A DNA stretch of 64,000 bases from Pseudanabaena mucicola str. Chao 1806 (GCF_030323025.1 NZ_CP097329.1:1395001-1459000); one strand, 5' to 3'; positions 10,293 to 19,133 are shown, counted from the stretch's first letter. Program-made: numbers and translations. The notes: generated from the letters alone by a model not told the origin.

Positions 10293-10511
10293 ATGACTGA
10301 TTTACTGGAACGTACGATCACGAAACTTAGAGATCTTTCTGTTGAACAACAGGATGCGATCGCTATGATGATCTTAGAAGAACTTGAGGATGATAGTAAA
10401 TGGGATCGCTCTTTTGCCAGTTCTCAGAATCTTTTGGCAAAGTTAGCGGAAGAGGCTATGGCTGAATATCGCGCTGGTGAAACTGAAGAATTATCTCCTA
10501 AAAAATCATGA
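10293..10511 (+). CDS. Putative antitoxin of a type II toxin-antitoxin pair
   Basis: A 72-residue small protein starting at the ATG at 10293 (MTDLLERTITKL). It has an acidic, helical central part (VEQQDAIAMMILEELEDD) and a C-terminal half rich in Ala and Glu, which suits an antitoxin that wraps a basic toxin. Its stop codon overlaps the start of the following RelE/ParE-like gene (ATGA), the usual coupling in such modules. No DNA-binding motif can be assigned with certainty. The identification rests mainly on size, order and overlap. Confidence 0.7.
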   Translation: MTDLLERTITKLRDLSVEQQDAIAMMILEELEDDSKWDRSFASSQNLLAKLAEEAMAEYRAGETEELSPKKS

Positions 10512-10777
10512 AGTCGGTCATTACGAAATCTTTTAGGGATCTTCTGTCTCAGTTGCCAATTGATATTCAAGAAAAAGCCAATGATGCTTATCTTCAGTTT
10601 CAGCAAAATGTCAATCATCCAAGCTTGCGGTTCAAAAAAGTACATTCATCGTTGCCAATCTATTCAGTTAGGATTACTAAAAACTATCGGGCTGTTGGGC
10701 AATTAGATGAAGATGTGGTGATCTGGTTTTGGGTTGGGTCGCATAGGGAATATGAGAAGCTATTATCTCAACTTTAA
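10508..10777 (+). CDS. RelE/ParE-like toxin
   Basis: An 89-residue protein with the RelE/ParE-superfamily pattern: an N-terminal helix pair (SFRDLLSQLPIDIQEKANDAY), then strands with SLRFKKV, YSVRITKNYRAVGQL and a C-terminal strand VIWFWVGSHREYEKLL. The R-x-x-x-x-YRA segment and terminal GSHxxYE are typical of RelE/HigB-like ribosome-dependent RNases or ParE-like gyrase inhibitors. It overlaps the putative antitoxin by four bases. Which sub-activity applies cannot be read from the sequence. Confidence 0.8.
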   Translation: MKSVITKSFRDLLSQLPIDIQEKANDAYLQFQQNVNHPSLRFKKVHSSLPIYSVRITKNYRAVGQLDEDVVIWFWVGSHREYEKLLSQL

Positions 10778-10813
10778 AGTTTGTGAATGCAATAAGAAAC
10801 CAAAGATCAATAG

Positions 10814-11488
10814 TTAAGGTGACAATGCTGCTAGTCTATCTCTTAACTCTTGACCTCCATGAATAATACATAGTCTTAAATGCAAGTCTTCAGGATGCAT
10901 TGCAACATGTACACCTTTACGACCACGGGGAAGTGTTTGCACATTGCATCTCCAATCTCGCAGAATATCATTAACTCGATACATTATTGATGGATCACTA
11001 AAGCTCTTTTGCTCAAGGCGGAGAAAAATTTCTAGAGAATCTAGGTTGCGAGACGCTCTTAGTTCTGTTGTCCAATCAGAAGCAAACAATAGCTTTCCAT
11101 AATCCAGTAGTTCTAAAAAAGATTCTACACAATTTCTTGGTGTAACGCTCAAGTCTAAAAGATGTGTGGAATGAAAAAAATCATTTCGTCGATCACGCCT
11201 TGATTTCATGTTGGTATGTAAAGCTTGTACTTGTGCGAGTTCTGCTGTACCTGTTGCAAATTCAGCTTGAACATCATTCTGGATATCGTGATAGTTTTTA
11301 AATCGCCCGTTAGGTCTTGTGTCTGACCAATTTTGGTTCCTTTTTAGCAAAAAGAGTTTAGATGTTAATTCGGTATAGTCATCGCAGAGGATGAAAGCCG
11401 TTTTAAGATACTGTCCGCCTTGCCTTCCTGTGTAGTAGATTTCAACCCCTGCACAGATTTCATCCATAAGATATGTCAATTGACTCAT
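10814..11488 (-). CDS. Putative HEPN-domain accessory protein of the restriction locus
   Basis: A 224-residue protein not recognised as a named family. The start is placed at 11488 rather than 11503 because a strong AGGAGG lies eight bases before that ATG and the start then follows the hsdS stop by two bases, implying translation coupling. The central helix contains RRDRRNDFFH; R101-N-D-F-F-H106 fits the Rx4H signature of HEPN ribonucleases. A charged helical middle and a C-terminal LHLRLCIIHGG segment follow. It is the third gene of the modification/specificity operon, and an abortive-infection or RNase role is inference from the motif and location. Confidence 0.6.
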   Translation of the reverse strand: MSQLTYLMDEICAGVEIYYTGRQGGQYLKTAFILCDDYTELTSKLFLLKRNQNWSDTRPNGRFKNYHDIQNDVQAEFATGTAELAQVQALHTNMKSRRDRRNDFFHSTHLLDLSVTPRNCVESFLELLDYGKLLFASDWTTELRASRNLDSLEIFLRLEQKSFSDPSIMYRVNDILRDWRCNVQTLPRGRKGVHVAMHPEDLHLRLCIIHGGQELRDRLAALSP

Positions 11489-11489
11489 A

Positions 11490-12788
11490 TTATTCCTCCT
11501 CACCTAATAGCTTACGCTCAAAGTGAGTTTTAGCAGATTCCCATTCTGTTTCTGCTTCCTGTCGCAATCTGCGTACTTCTGTACGCCTGTGTTTTACCTC
11601 AATAACAAGGCGCTCTTGAATTTCTAATTCTGGAGTTGGTACTACAAGATTGATAACATCTTCATTTGCTAAACGAGGATGAGTGTTACCTGTCATCATG
11701 TGCTTAGTTTGAGCAAGAATTAATGAAGATCGAAGTATTGTTGCTAAGTAATCAGGAAGAATCTCATTTCTATACTCTTCTTTGATACGTATTACATGAA
11801 ATTCTGTAGAACATACGCCAGTTCTCTCAGCCCGATAAACTTTATTTAAATATGGACGAAGACGAGCAAAGAGAATATCGTCTTCAATAAAAGCAAAGCT
11901 CTTACCTTCAGTTTCTTTATCATTTGATTCAACAAGTTCTCCTGTATTTCTCTGTACATTTGCCATGCCAATATAACTTGCTGAAGTGTAATCAGAAATG
12001 GTATGACGAACAAAATCTACAAACTCAGCTAAACATTTTGAATGTAACTCTGTCCTATCTTCTTGCTCACGAATTGCTATTATCCGTTCAGGATGAAAGT
12101 AGTCTACATCTATTCTTTGTGCTGAACGTACTTTCCTAAGTGACATTGCAAAGACTTTTTTATCACTCTTTTGAGGCATATTTAACCCAAGTTGATCGAG
12201 CAAATACCCATCAAGGCTAGAAAGCAACTCATCTGCTTGAGCTAGTTTTTGCTTTCGGGATTGTCGGGCGGCTTCGATTTCGGCAACTAGCGATCGTTGG
12301 ATCTCAATGGGTGGTAAAGGAATTAATAAATCTTGAAGTTCCTCTGCATTGACGTTAGACATTCCAATAATCTGACGACTCACTCTATCAATTTGAATTC
12401 TTCCTGCTTTAGTACTCAGGAAAGTAGATACGAACTTAGGAATTGCTTTAGTCTGGTCTAGAACAATACGAATTAAGTATGAAGCAAAAACCCAGTCTCC
12501 CTCTTCACCAAAGACCTCACACTTTCCGACAAGTTCTTTTGAATTTGTTCTATTAAATAAAATGTCTCCCGAATTTACTCGATATAATTCTGCTTCTTTT
12601 TCAGATAACTCTATATATTTGAGATCAGTAAGATCCCAACCGTCATTCTGTAAATTATTCATGCGAATCATAGGTATACCAATAGGCTCCTCAGTAGCAG
12701 GTAGTGAGATGCCATATTGAGCTGTATGAATAACTCTTCTCAATGGTGTTAGTACATAATTTGGATTGGCATATCGTTTGGATACCAA
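11490..12788 (-). CDS. hsdS: Type I-like DNA specificity subunit (HsdS)
   Basis: A 432-residue HsdS-type protein. Two target-recognition domains are each followed by a conserved helical spacer: IEIQRSLVAEIEAARQSRKQ near residue 165-190 and LEIQERLVIEVKHRRTEV near the end. It confers sequence specificity on the partner methyltransferase. The first canonical start in frame is TTG at 12788, with no Shine-Dalgarno. The frame stays open for a further 36 codons and reads convincingly as protein (GFSVTRGDIRERTDVNYAAS), running back into the end of the modification gene. The true N-terminus therefore probably comes from a frameshift fusion, an unusual start or a sequence error. Confidence 0.85.
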   Translation of the reverse strand: MVSKRYANPNYVLTPLRRVIHTAQYGISLPATEEPIGIPMIRMNNLQNDGWDLTDLKYIELSEKEAELYRVNSGDILFNRTNSKELVGKCEVFGEEGDWVFASYLIRIVLDQTKAIPKFVSTFLSTKAGRIQIDRVSRQIIGMSNVNAEELQDLLIPLPPIEIQRSLVAEIEAARQSRKQKLAQADELLSSLDGYLLDQLGLNMPQKSDKKVFAMSLRKVRSAQRIDVDYFHPERIIAIREQEDRTELHSKCLAEFVDFVRHTISDYTSASYIGMANVQRNTGELVESNDKETEGKSFAFIEDDILFARLRPYLNKVYRAERTGVCSTEFHVIRIKEEYRNEILPDYLATILRSSLILAQTKHMMTGNTHPRLANEDVINLVVPTPELEIQERLVIEVKHRRTEVRRLRQEAETEWESAKTHFERKLLGEEE

Positions 12789-12880
12789 AATTGAAGAAGC
12801 TGCATAATTTACATCTGTTCTTTCTCTAATATCGCCCCGCGTGACTGAAAAACCTTGAAGATTAACTTCAGTAGCAGGGC

Positions 12881-14848
12881 TTAGACGAAAAAAGATTTAG
12901 GGTCTTGCTTGAATTTACGATACTGGGCAAGAATCCCCGAATTTGGGATAACGCAATCTGGTTCTGAAACCCACTCCTCACCTTCTTTTCGATATGGAAC
13001 TCGGCGATCAAACAAATCACAGCGTTGAATTTCTATTTTCGTATCGCCATTAATCTGAGTATCTACCACCTTCATACTTTTGCGTCCAGTCGCATCATAG
13101 CCAATGTTTTCCGCCACAGCCATAAAGATCGCCTCATCATCATTAGCTTTCTCCTTCGGCTTCCGCTTTCGCAAAAATACCAGACTAGCCTTTACCCCAG
13201 CCCCAAAGTGTGAAAATGCAGTCTGCGGCAAACTTACCACCGCCAATAATTGAAAATTCTCTAACAACCAATCACGCACACCCTGAAGCGATGAATTAGT
13301 GAGAATGCCGTCAGGTAAAACAATCGCCGCTCTCCCTCCCGCCTTAAGAAACCGATGCACCCGTTCTAAAAACAGAATTTCCGTCTTTACAGATGTTTTC
13401 GCCTTAATTGCCTTTTTCCCAGATTTTGGATCTGATTTAGTCGATTTTTTCACCGTAAAAGAAATATTCGCCAAATCATAGCTTTCTAGATAAGGCTTTT
13501 CATCCTGCTTCACCATCGCCCCAAAAGGCGGATTAGTCAGCACCAAAGTAAACCGATTTTCATCAAAACCCTTGTTATGAGCTGTCAATCGCTCCATCGA
13601 TTCCAGCGCATCCTCCCCAATCACATTGGTATGCCCGTCATCATGCAAGATCATATTCATCTTGGCAACGCGAGTAATCTCCTCATTAATCTCAATCCCA
13701 AACAAACGCTTTTCAGCAAAATCATGCCAATGATTGAAATGTTCTTTACTATTTAGCTCGTGATATTCATCAGCCTCTCGCCGCACCGCATCCAACGCAT
13801 ACAGCAAAAATCCACCCGACCCACAAGCAGGATCAAGCACAATATCCTCGTGGGTTGGCTCCATCATCGCTACCGTAAACTCAATAATTTCACGCGGCGT
13901 AAAATATTGTCCAAAATCACCCTTAAAAAAACCATCCATGAATTGCTCAAAAGCAACCCCTTTCGTATCTAGATCCGTCTTATTTAGATTGATGCTTTCC
14001 AAGTGAGAAACGATTGTCCGAATGATGCTGTCATCAACCTTGATGTTTTCTGTGAAAACCTCTGGATCTTTCTCTTTCTCTTTCTGTTTATCGTAAAGCG
14101 ATCTAATCCGCTCCGCTAAACGACGACTTTCTTCATGGGTTTTAATCTGAAACTCATAGGGTTCTCCTTTCTTGCGAGGAGATTTCTCATCACTAATTTT
14201 GACAAAAATTAACTTACACAATTCACCAAACGCTGTAGGAGGAGACAACCGCCCACCACCCCAGAGCGTCTGATGGCATTTACGAATTGCTAAAATCAAA
14301 GCTTCCTTATTAACAGCCTGAATATCCAGATTGCCATTCTTTCTAAACTTATATTCTTCAGGCTTACCGTATTTGATTGGCAAGTCAGCAACAATATTTT
14401 TATCCCGTTCCAACGCCCCATAATTATCCGTGCAATCTAATACCCGCCGAGTGGAACCCGCCACTACCATCACATAGTCGGCACGAAACTTTGCCCAAGT
14501 TCCATTTCCATAAGCTTGTTCAACCGCTTGAGTAAACTCTGAATCCGTAACGCCATCGCGCTTACATTCAACCACCGCATAGGGACGTTTGCGCTCATCA
14601 TCCCGAAATACAACTAAATCCGCCCGATCTGAAGGAGTGCGATCGGGGACAACTATCTCAATCCCAATTCTTATAGGCTCATATTGATAACGATAAACGA
14701 GTTCTGCCCAAAACTCAGCCCTAACTTGCTCTTCTGGATCGGCGTAACGCTCACTATGGTCAACAGCTTTGTAAAGTATTTTCTGTTGCTTACCATCACC
14801 TACAATCTCAGCGTGTCCATCTTTTAGGGCTTTTTCAAGATAGGTCAT
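12881..14848 (-). CDS. hsdM: N6-adenine DNA methyltransferase (HsdM-like) with nuclease-like N-terminal domain
   Basis: A 655-residue protein from the ATG at 14848, chosen because GGAG lies about eight bases upstream; a longer frame reaches 14902. Residues 40-110 resemble the HSDR_N restriction-nuclease fold, with RADLVVF (D77) and AVVECKRDG (E94, K96) giving a D...ExK catalytic pattern. The middle is an HsdM helical bundle (QFMDGFFKGDFGQYFTPREI), followed by the methylase domain with DPACGSGGFLL (SAM motif I, about 337) and LTNPPFGAM (catalytic NPPF, about 438). It ends KSFFV and adjoins the specificity frame. No separate hsdR gene is in the window, so the protein may cut as well as methylate. 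Confidence 0.88.
   Translation of the reverse strand: MTYLEKALKDGHAEIVGDGKQQKILYKAVDHSERYADPEEQVRAEFWAELVYRYQYEPIRIGIEIVVPDRTPSDRADLVVFRDDERKRPYAVVECKRDGVTDSEFTQAVEQAYGNGTWAKFRADYVMVVAGSTRRVLDCTDNYGALERDKNIVADLPIKYGKPEEYKFRKNGNLDIQAVNKEALILAIRKCHQTLWGGGRLSPPTAFGELCKLIFVKISDEKSPRKKGEPYEFQIKTHEESRRLAERIRSLYDKQKEKEKDPEVFTENIKVDDSIIRTIVSHLESINLNKTDLDTKGVAFEQFMDGFFKGDFGQYFTPREIIEFTVAMMEPTHEDIVLDPACGSGGFLLYALDAVRREADEYHELNSKEHFNHWHDFAEKRLFGIEINEEITRVAKMNMILHDDGHTNVIGEDALESMERLTAHNKGFDENRFTLVLTNPPFGAMVKQDEKPYLESYDLANISFTVKKSTKSDPKSGKKAIKAKTSVKTEILFLERVHRFLKAGGRAAIVLPDGILTNSSLQGVRDWLLENFQLLAVVSLPQTAFSHFGAGVKASLVFLRKRKPKEKANDDEAIFMAVAENIGYDATGRKSMKVVDTQINGDTKIEIQRCDLFDRRVPYRKEGEEWVSEPDCVIPNSGILAQYRKFKQDPKSFFV
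12887..12893 (-). other. Candidate -1 slippery heptamer joining hsdM to hsdS
   Basis: Read on the minus strand, the last hsdM codons are TCT TTT TTC GTC TAA, which contain T-TTT-TTC in the X-XXY-YYZ phase. A -1 slip yields TTT TTT CGT CTA AGC and enters the hsdS frame exactly, giving a single chain of about 1119 residues. A loss of one base from the T-run in the genome or assembly would produce the same appearance. Confidence 0.5.
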
Positions 14849-15183
14849 TTTCGTTACTCCACAGTCAGCATTATTATTTTGAGTTATTATCTTAACCCTC
14901 AAACATTCACAAAAAAAGGCTTTTGAAACAATAAGTGAATCGGAAAGCTTAAAATTAGCCTTATTGCTGCAATTTGATGTTCAATACTTGAATTACGAGG
15001 TCTAGCAATCACTCAAAATATTGACGCTCAAAGGTTTAGGTGATCGCTACTAAACCATGATTTATGAAATAAGCGATCGCTATTTAATCCATTTTGAAGC
15101 GATCGCTTTTTTGCCATAATTGAAGTGGGCGAGTCCCATATTGTGATCTGCCCCAAAATCCACCAAAATTCAGGTGAAATACG
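14849..15183. other. Intergenic region between hsdM and the second Uma2 cassette
   Basis: No gene was recognised. It contains the AT-rich promoter area of the restriction operon and two GCGATCGC (HIP1) octamers at about 15072-15108. The last 16 or so bases match the leader of the first Uma2 cassette. Confidence 0.5.
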
Positions 15184-15762
15184 ATGACAGCCCAATTAGT
15201 TACACCTAATACTCACCTCAATCTACATAAATTTACAACTAAGCAATATCAGCTTATGTACGAATCGGGCGTGTTTGCTGAAAGTGATCGCTATGAATTA
15301 ATCAATGGAGAAATTAGAGAAATGTCGCCGATTGGGATCAAACACGCAGTTTGTGTAACTCGTTTGACTAAAATTTTTGAACAAAAATTAGGCGATCGGA
15401 CAATTATCTGGGCGCAAAATCCGATTCTCCTTAGTGATTATTCTCAGCCTCAGCCAGATGTTGCCATTCTTAAATGGCGTGATGATTTTTATGCTAGTGC
15501 TTTGCCAACACCAGAGGATATTTTTTTGATTATCGAAGTTGCCGATAGTACGATCGCCTATGACCGTGATGTAAAAAGGCTACTTTATGCTGCCAACGGG
15601 ATTCCTGAAATGTGGCTTTTTGACCTAAATCAGCAAATTATCGAAGGATATTTGCAGCCATCTGCTTCAGGTTATAAGCGATCGCAGCGCTATGAACAGG
15701 GTGATACTCTATCTTTGCTTGCATTTCCTGATGTGATTTTTAATTGGGAAGCCCTGATATAA
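15184..15762 (+). CDS. Uma2-family putative endonuclease, copy 2
   Basis: A 192-residue Uma2 protein and clear paralog of the gene at 9006-9584. The middle (from RYELINGEIREM) and the C-terminal 90 residues are almost identical, while the segment just after the conserved HAVCV has diverged (RLTKIFEQKLGDR against KTARLLQITLGDQ). The putative catalytic residues are in PQPDVAILKW and FLIIEVADST. It is intact, unlike its convergent partner. The leader AGGTGAAATACG is shared with copy 1. Confidence 0.87.
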   Translation: MTAQLVTPNTHLNLHKFTTKQYQLMYESGVFAESDRYELINGEIREMSPIGIKHAVCVTRLTKIFEQKLGDRTIIWAQNPILLSDYSQPQPDVAILKWRDDFYASALPTPEDIFLIIEVADSTIAYDRDVKRLLYAANGIPEMWLFDLNQQIIEGYLQPSASGYKRSQRYEQGDTLSLLAFPDVIFNWEALI

Positions 15763-15798
15763 AAATTTGATCAGCTTGGTGGATACAATTTCGATCAC

Positions 15799-16137
15799 TC
15801 AAGGTATGGATGCACCCTGACTAAGCACTGATTCTTTCTTCCATCGTGGCTCATTGGGCAGATTGGCACGATTTACCACCAATACGTCTGGGAAGTATCC
15901 ACAATCTTTGCCTTCAGGTCTTATGATTACTTGATTAGGAATACCGTATGGTAGTCCCAATCGTTTGATTTCAAAGGGGATTTCTACACCCAAAAAGCTT
16001 TTAAGTTCTTCATGATCTCCAACTGGTTGAGCCATTTCAACAATATTTCCGTTATGTAGTTCGTAACGCACGCCAGAATTTTCGGGAAGAAATTCTACAA
16101 ACTCATCAAAGGTCGTCACTTTCGGTAAGGATTGAAT
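15799..16137 (-). pseudogene. Truncated Uma2 gene, decayed copy of 9562-10185
   Basis: The first 100 or so codons match the Uma2 gene at 9562-10185 very closely (same VRYELHNGNIVEM and DCGYFPDVLVVN). The parent start codon ATG is ACG here, so only an internal ATG at 16119 remains. A deletion removes everything after SQGASIP, including the IEIVST putative Glu and the C-terminal half. A functional nuclease is not expected. Confidence 0.85.
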
Positions 16138-16226
16138 CGTTATGGCGATTATGTCCTGCCTACGACAAAAAATATGGCTCTAGCTATAATAATATTGATA
16201 CTGTCATTTCTTGTTGGTTTGCGAAC

Positions 16227-17051
16227 ATGGTAAACACTCTTCCCCAACAGACGACTAGCGAAATTGTAGAAATAGAATCGGACGCATGGATTCCACCCAT
16301 GCCGCCCACAGATTTAATATTTGATGATGGAGAGCCATTGGAAACTAATCAACATCGGGTAGCGATGAATGTGTTGATTCGCTCCTATCAACAATATCGT
16401 GGTGCGGATACCGACTTCTATGTCGGTGGCAATATGTTTATTTACTACAGCACCACCCAAGTTAAGAATCGGGATTTTAGGGGACCAGATTTCTTTGTAG
16501 CATTGGATGTCGAAGGTCAGCGCGATCGCCTTGGCTGGGTAGTCTGGGAAGAAGAGGGGCGTTATCCTGACATCATCATTGAATTGATGTCTCCCAGTAC
16601 AGCAAATGTCGATCTAGGCTTAAAAAAGCAGTTGTATGATCGCGTGTTCAAAACTCAAGATTATTTTGTTTACAATCCCTTTGACCCAAATTCATTACAG
16701 GGTTGGCATCGAAATAGCACCTATGAGGCGATCGCCCCAGATGAGCGCGGTTGGCTGTGGTGCGAGTCCTTGGGGTTATGGCTAGGCACTTGGCAAGGCA
16801 CGATTGACCGTGAGACTTTAACTTGGTTACGCTTTTATGATCAATCAGGAGCTTTAGTGTTATTGCCTGAAGAAGCAGCACAGCAACGTGCAGAGACTGA
16901 GGCTCAACGGGCTGAGGCTGAGGCTCAACGGGCTGAGGCTGAGGCTCAACGGGCAGAGATTGAGGCTCAACGGGCTGAGACTGAGAGACTTAGGGCTGAA
17001 AGGTTGGCGGCACGACTAAGAGAGTTGGGTGAAGATCCTGATAGTTTGTAA
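16227..17051 (+). CDS. Uma2-family protein with C-terminal coiled-coil repeat
   Basis: A 274-residue protein. Residues 15-200 are a Uma2 domain of a second subgroup, with FRGPDFFVAL (putative Asp), YPDIIIELMSPST (putative Glu) and a DYFVYNPFD strand. After residue 215 comes a highly charged helix made of a tandem seven-residue unit, AEAEAQR, repeated about five times and encoded by nearly identical 21-base units (16895-16980). The tail ends RLRELGEDPD, common in this subgroup. The repeat should form a coiled coil for oligomerisation. It is not part of the duplicated cassette. Confidence 0.85.
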   Translation: MVNTLPQQTTSEIVEIESDAWIPPMPPTDLIFDDGEPLETNQHRVAMNVLIRSYQQYRGADTDFYVGGNMFIYYSTTQVKNRDFRGPDFFVALDVEGQRDRLGWVVWEEEGRYPDIIIELMSPSTANVDLGLKKQLYDRVFKTQDYFVYNPFDPNSLQGWHRNSTYEAIAPDERGWLWCESLGLWLGTWQGTIDRETLTWLRFYDQSGALVLLPEEAAQQRAETEAQRAEAEAQRAEAEAQRAEIEAQRAETERLRAERLAARLRELGEDPDSL

Positions 17052-17089
17052 GTAATATAGCGATCGCTGATTAGATATTTTTTTCAAAA

Positions 17090-17132
17090 AAAAGAAAAAT
17101 TTGTGGCATGAAGCGTTACAAATTTTTCTTTT
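17090..17132. terminator. Bidirectional terminator-like hairpin
   Basis: Arms AAAAGAAAAATTTGT (17090-17104) and its perfect complement (17118-17132) enclose a 13-base loop. A/T runs on both sides let it serve the Uma2 gene on the plus strand and the WD40 remnant on the minus strand. Confidence 0.6.
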
Positions 17133-18119
17133 AGGTTTCTAATGCTCCTAAAGCTTGTAAGGTAGCGATTTCAGCTTGAGTTAAACCTGTCGCATCCTTG
17201 ATACCCATACCTTTGTAAGGAAGAATCGATCGCAAAGTTTGCCAACATTTCCCTGTGGTGATATCCCAACATGCGATCGTTTCATCCCAACTGCCGCTAA
17301 TTAGGGTTCTGGCATCTTGGCTTAGCGCTAGTGAAGCAACCCAGTGACTATGCCCTTGTAATGTTTCAAGGCAATTTCCTGTGAATAGATCCCAAATTTT
17401 GATGGTGCGATCACTACTGCCACTAATCAGGCGATCGCCCTTGGGCGTAAAGACGAGCGAGACAACGGGGTGGGAATGTCCAGAAAATATGCGTAAACAA
17501 GCTCCTGTCTCTATATCCCATAGTTTTATCGAGCGATCATCGCCACCCGTTGCTAGGTGCTGTGAATTAGGGCTAAGCGCCATTGCCCAAACACGATTAC
17601 TAGAATCTGCCTCCCAAGTATTTAGACATTCACCCGTTTCAAGATGCCAATGTTTAACTAGCTTGTCATAGCCACTACTAAATAAAGTCTTGCCATCGTG
17701 ACTAAACCTAACCGATAGAACGGAACTCGGATGACCTGGCAAAGTTTGTAAACATTCACCAGATTCTAGATCCCACACTTTAACGGTGTGGTCATAGCTG
17801 CCACTCGCTAAGAATTTGCTATCGGCACTAATGGCAATTCCCCAAACCCAACTACGATGTCCCTGAAGTGTTTTTATGGGCTTGTCTACATGAGGATACA
17901 GATGGGAATGCCAAAGTTTAATTGTGTGATCGGCGCTACCACCAAGCAATCTCGAAAGGAAGCTTTAGTAAAGTTGACCCGATGTAAGTTTAGCGATCGC
18001 AAATCACAATCACGAATCGTCAGCCGCGAAAAGTCATAGCCCGTTAAATCAGTTCCCAAATACGCCAATAAATGAATCAGATTTGCGCCTGCATAATTGT
18101 TCGCAAAATGTAGGGGCAA
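17131..18119 (-). pseudogene. Broken pentapeptide-WD40 repeat protein
   Basis: Two overlapping minus-strand frames form one decayed gene. 17886-18119 encodes FANNYAGANLIHLLAYLGTD followed by pentapeptide-like DFSRLTIRDCDLRSLNLHRVNF. 17131-17949 encodes about five and a half WD40 repeats (such as LASGSYDHTVKVWD) and a short helical tail. In intact cyanobacterial homologs an NB-ARC or similar ATPase region precedes the pentapeptide stretch and the WD40 propeller. That N-terminal part is absent and a frameshift near 17945 separates the rest. If the WD40 frame is expressed it would be a free propeller fragment. Confidence 0.8.
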
Positions 18120-18143
18120 TTCATGAATTGCCCCTACATTTTG
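18104..18143. repeat. Perfect 40-bp palindrome
   Basis: Two 20-base arms (CAAAATGTAGGGGCAATTCA and its complement) meet with no loop. It sits exactly at the 5' break of the WD40 remnant and next to the transposase relic, so it may mark an insertion or deletion junction. Confidence 0.85.
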
Positions 18144-18150
18144 TTCTTTC

Positions 18151-18917
18151 TCATTTCAAAGACTTGTGAAATTCTTCAACTTTCCATCGTTTTTGATAGA
18201 TTGTGTTGATGTCAGTTGCGCTTATGTCGAGATTACTGCAAGCTAAATACAAAATCCCTGTGGATTGATTTTTGTTTTATGTCCCTGACTTTTGTCGTCC
18301 GCACAGATGGCTAAACGATTACCCTTCACAGCCATAATGAAGTCTTTTTTGACTCGTTGTTTAATGTATTCCATATTTTCCTTGCTGCTGAACCAACTAT
18401 CAGCCAATACATAACTGAACTTTAGTCGATTCTGACAGCAGACATGAAGCATGTTTCGCATCATCTCATTTTTGCTTTCCACAGATACGAATTTTGTTTT
18501 ACCTGTTTTTGTGTCGGTTACCTCTTGCTGTTTTTGCACAATTTCAAAGGCGACAGGTAAGCTGATGGCTTCGTTGTGATAAATACAGTTGAGAATATTT
18601 ATGCCTTTGACACTACGGTTACTACTATGGTCAAAGTACCACCCTACTATCGTATTTTCTTCACTATAAGGTTTTGGCTCTAGGGTGTCATCAAATATCA
18701 GTACTCCCTCTTCGCTTTCATGCTTGCGGATTGTCGGTTTGACCAGATACCACAACTCTGGTGATCCTCCTGTAATTTGCCTTAACCGACTGGTAATTTG
18801 GTCATGGCTTAGTTCCCCGTCTAGTAATTCTGATAGTCCTGTTGCGGTCACCTTTCCGATACTACTGATTAAGTAGTCTGAGTATAGGTCTAAGAACTTT
18901 CTGTCCATACCTTTCAA
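18151..18917 (-). pseudogene. IS4/IS701-like DDE transposase, frameshifted and truncated
   Basis: The main frame (18243-18917, about 224 residues) contains the first DDE Asp region VLIFDDTLEPKP and the second in YVLADSWFSS, followed by IMAVKGNR. It stops at GFCI. The reading continues in another frame at 18151-18242 with ILYLACSNLDIS and YQKRWKVEEFHKSLK, which carries the catalytic Glu of the Y-x-x-RW-x-(V/I)E motif, and then stops. Both a frameshift and a missing C-terminus make it inactive. No terminal inverted repeats were assigned. Confidence 0.85.
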
Positions 18918-19133
18918 ACTCTTTCTAACCCTATCTTTACTCTACTCTGCTTTCCTTCCACGTAACATCAGTTAGTAAGATAAAAATTGAGCAACTCACA
19001 AATTTATTTTATGAGTTAAATTAATTCTCTTATACGTCAAAATCCCCGTAGGATAGGATTTGTATCTACATTTACAGATAGGGCACGATCATACTGAATT
19101 AATAGAGTAGAAAGAAATACAAGAGTGTTTGTC

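Larger units (their letters stand above)
15172..16185. repeat. Convergent Uma2 cassette, direct repeat copy 2 (with internal deletion)
   Basis: Same orientation and gene order as 8990-10232. Roughly 225 bases are missing between the end of the first gene and the middle of the second. Similarity resumes at TTGGTGGATACAATTTCG, corresponding to about 9820 in copy 1. Confidence 0.75.
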
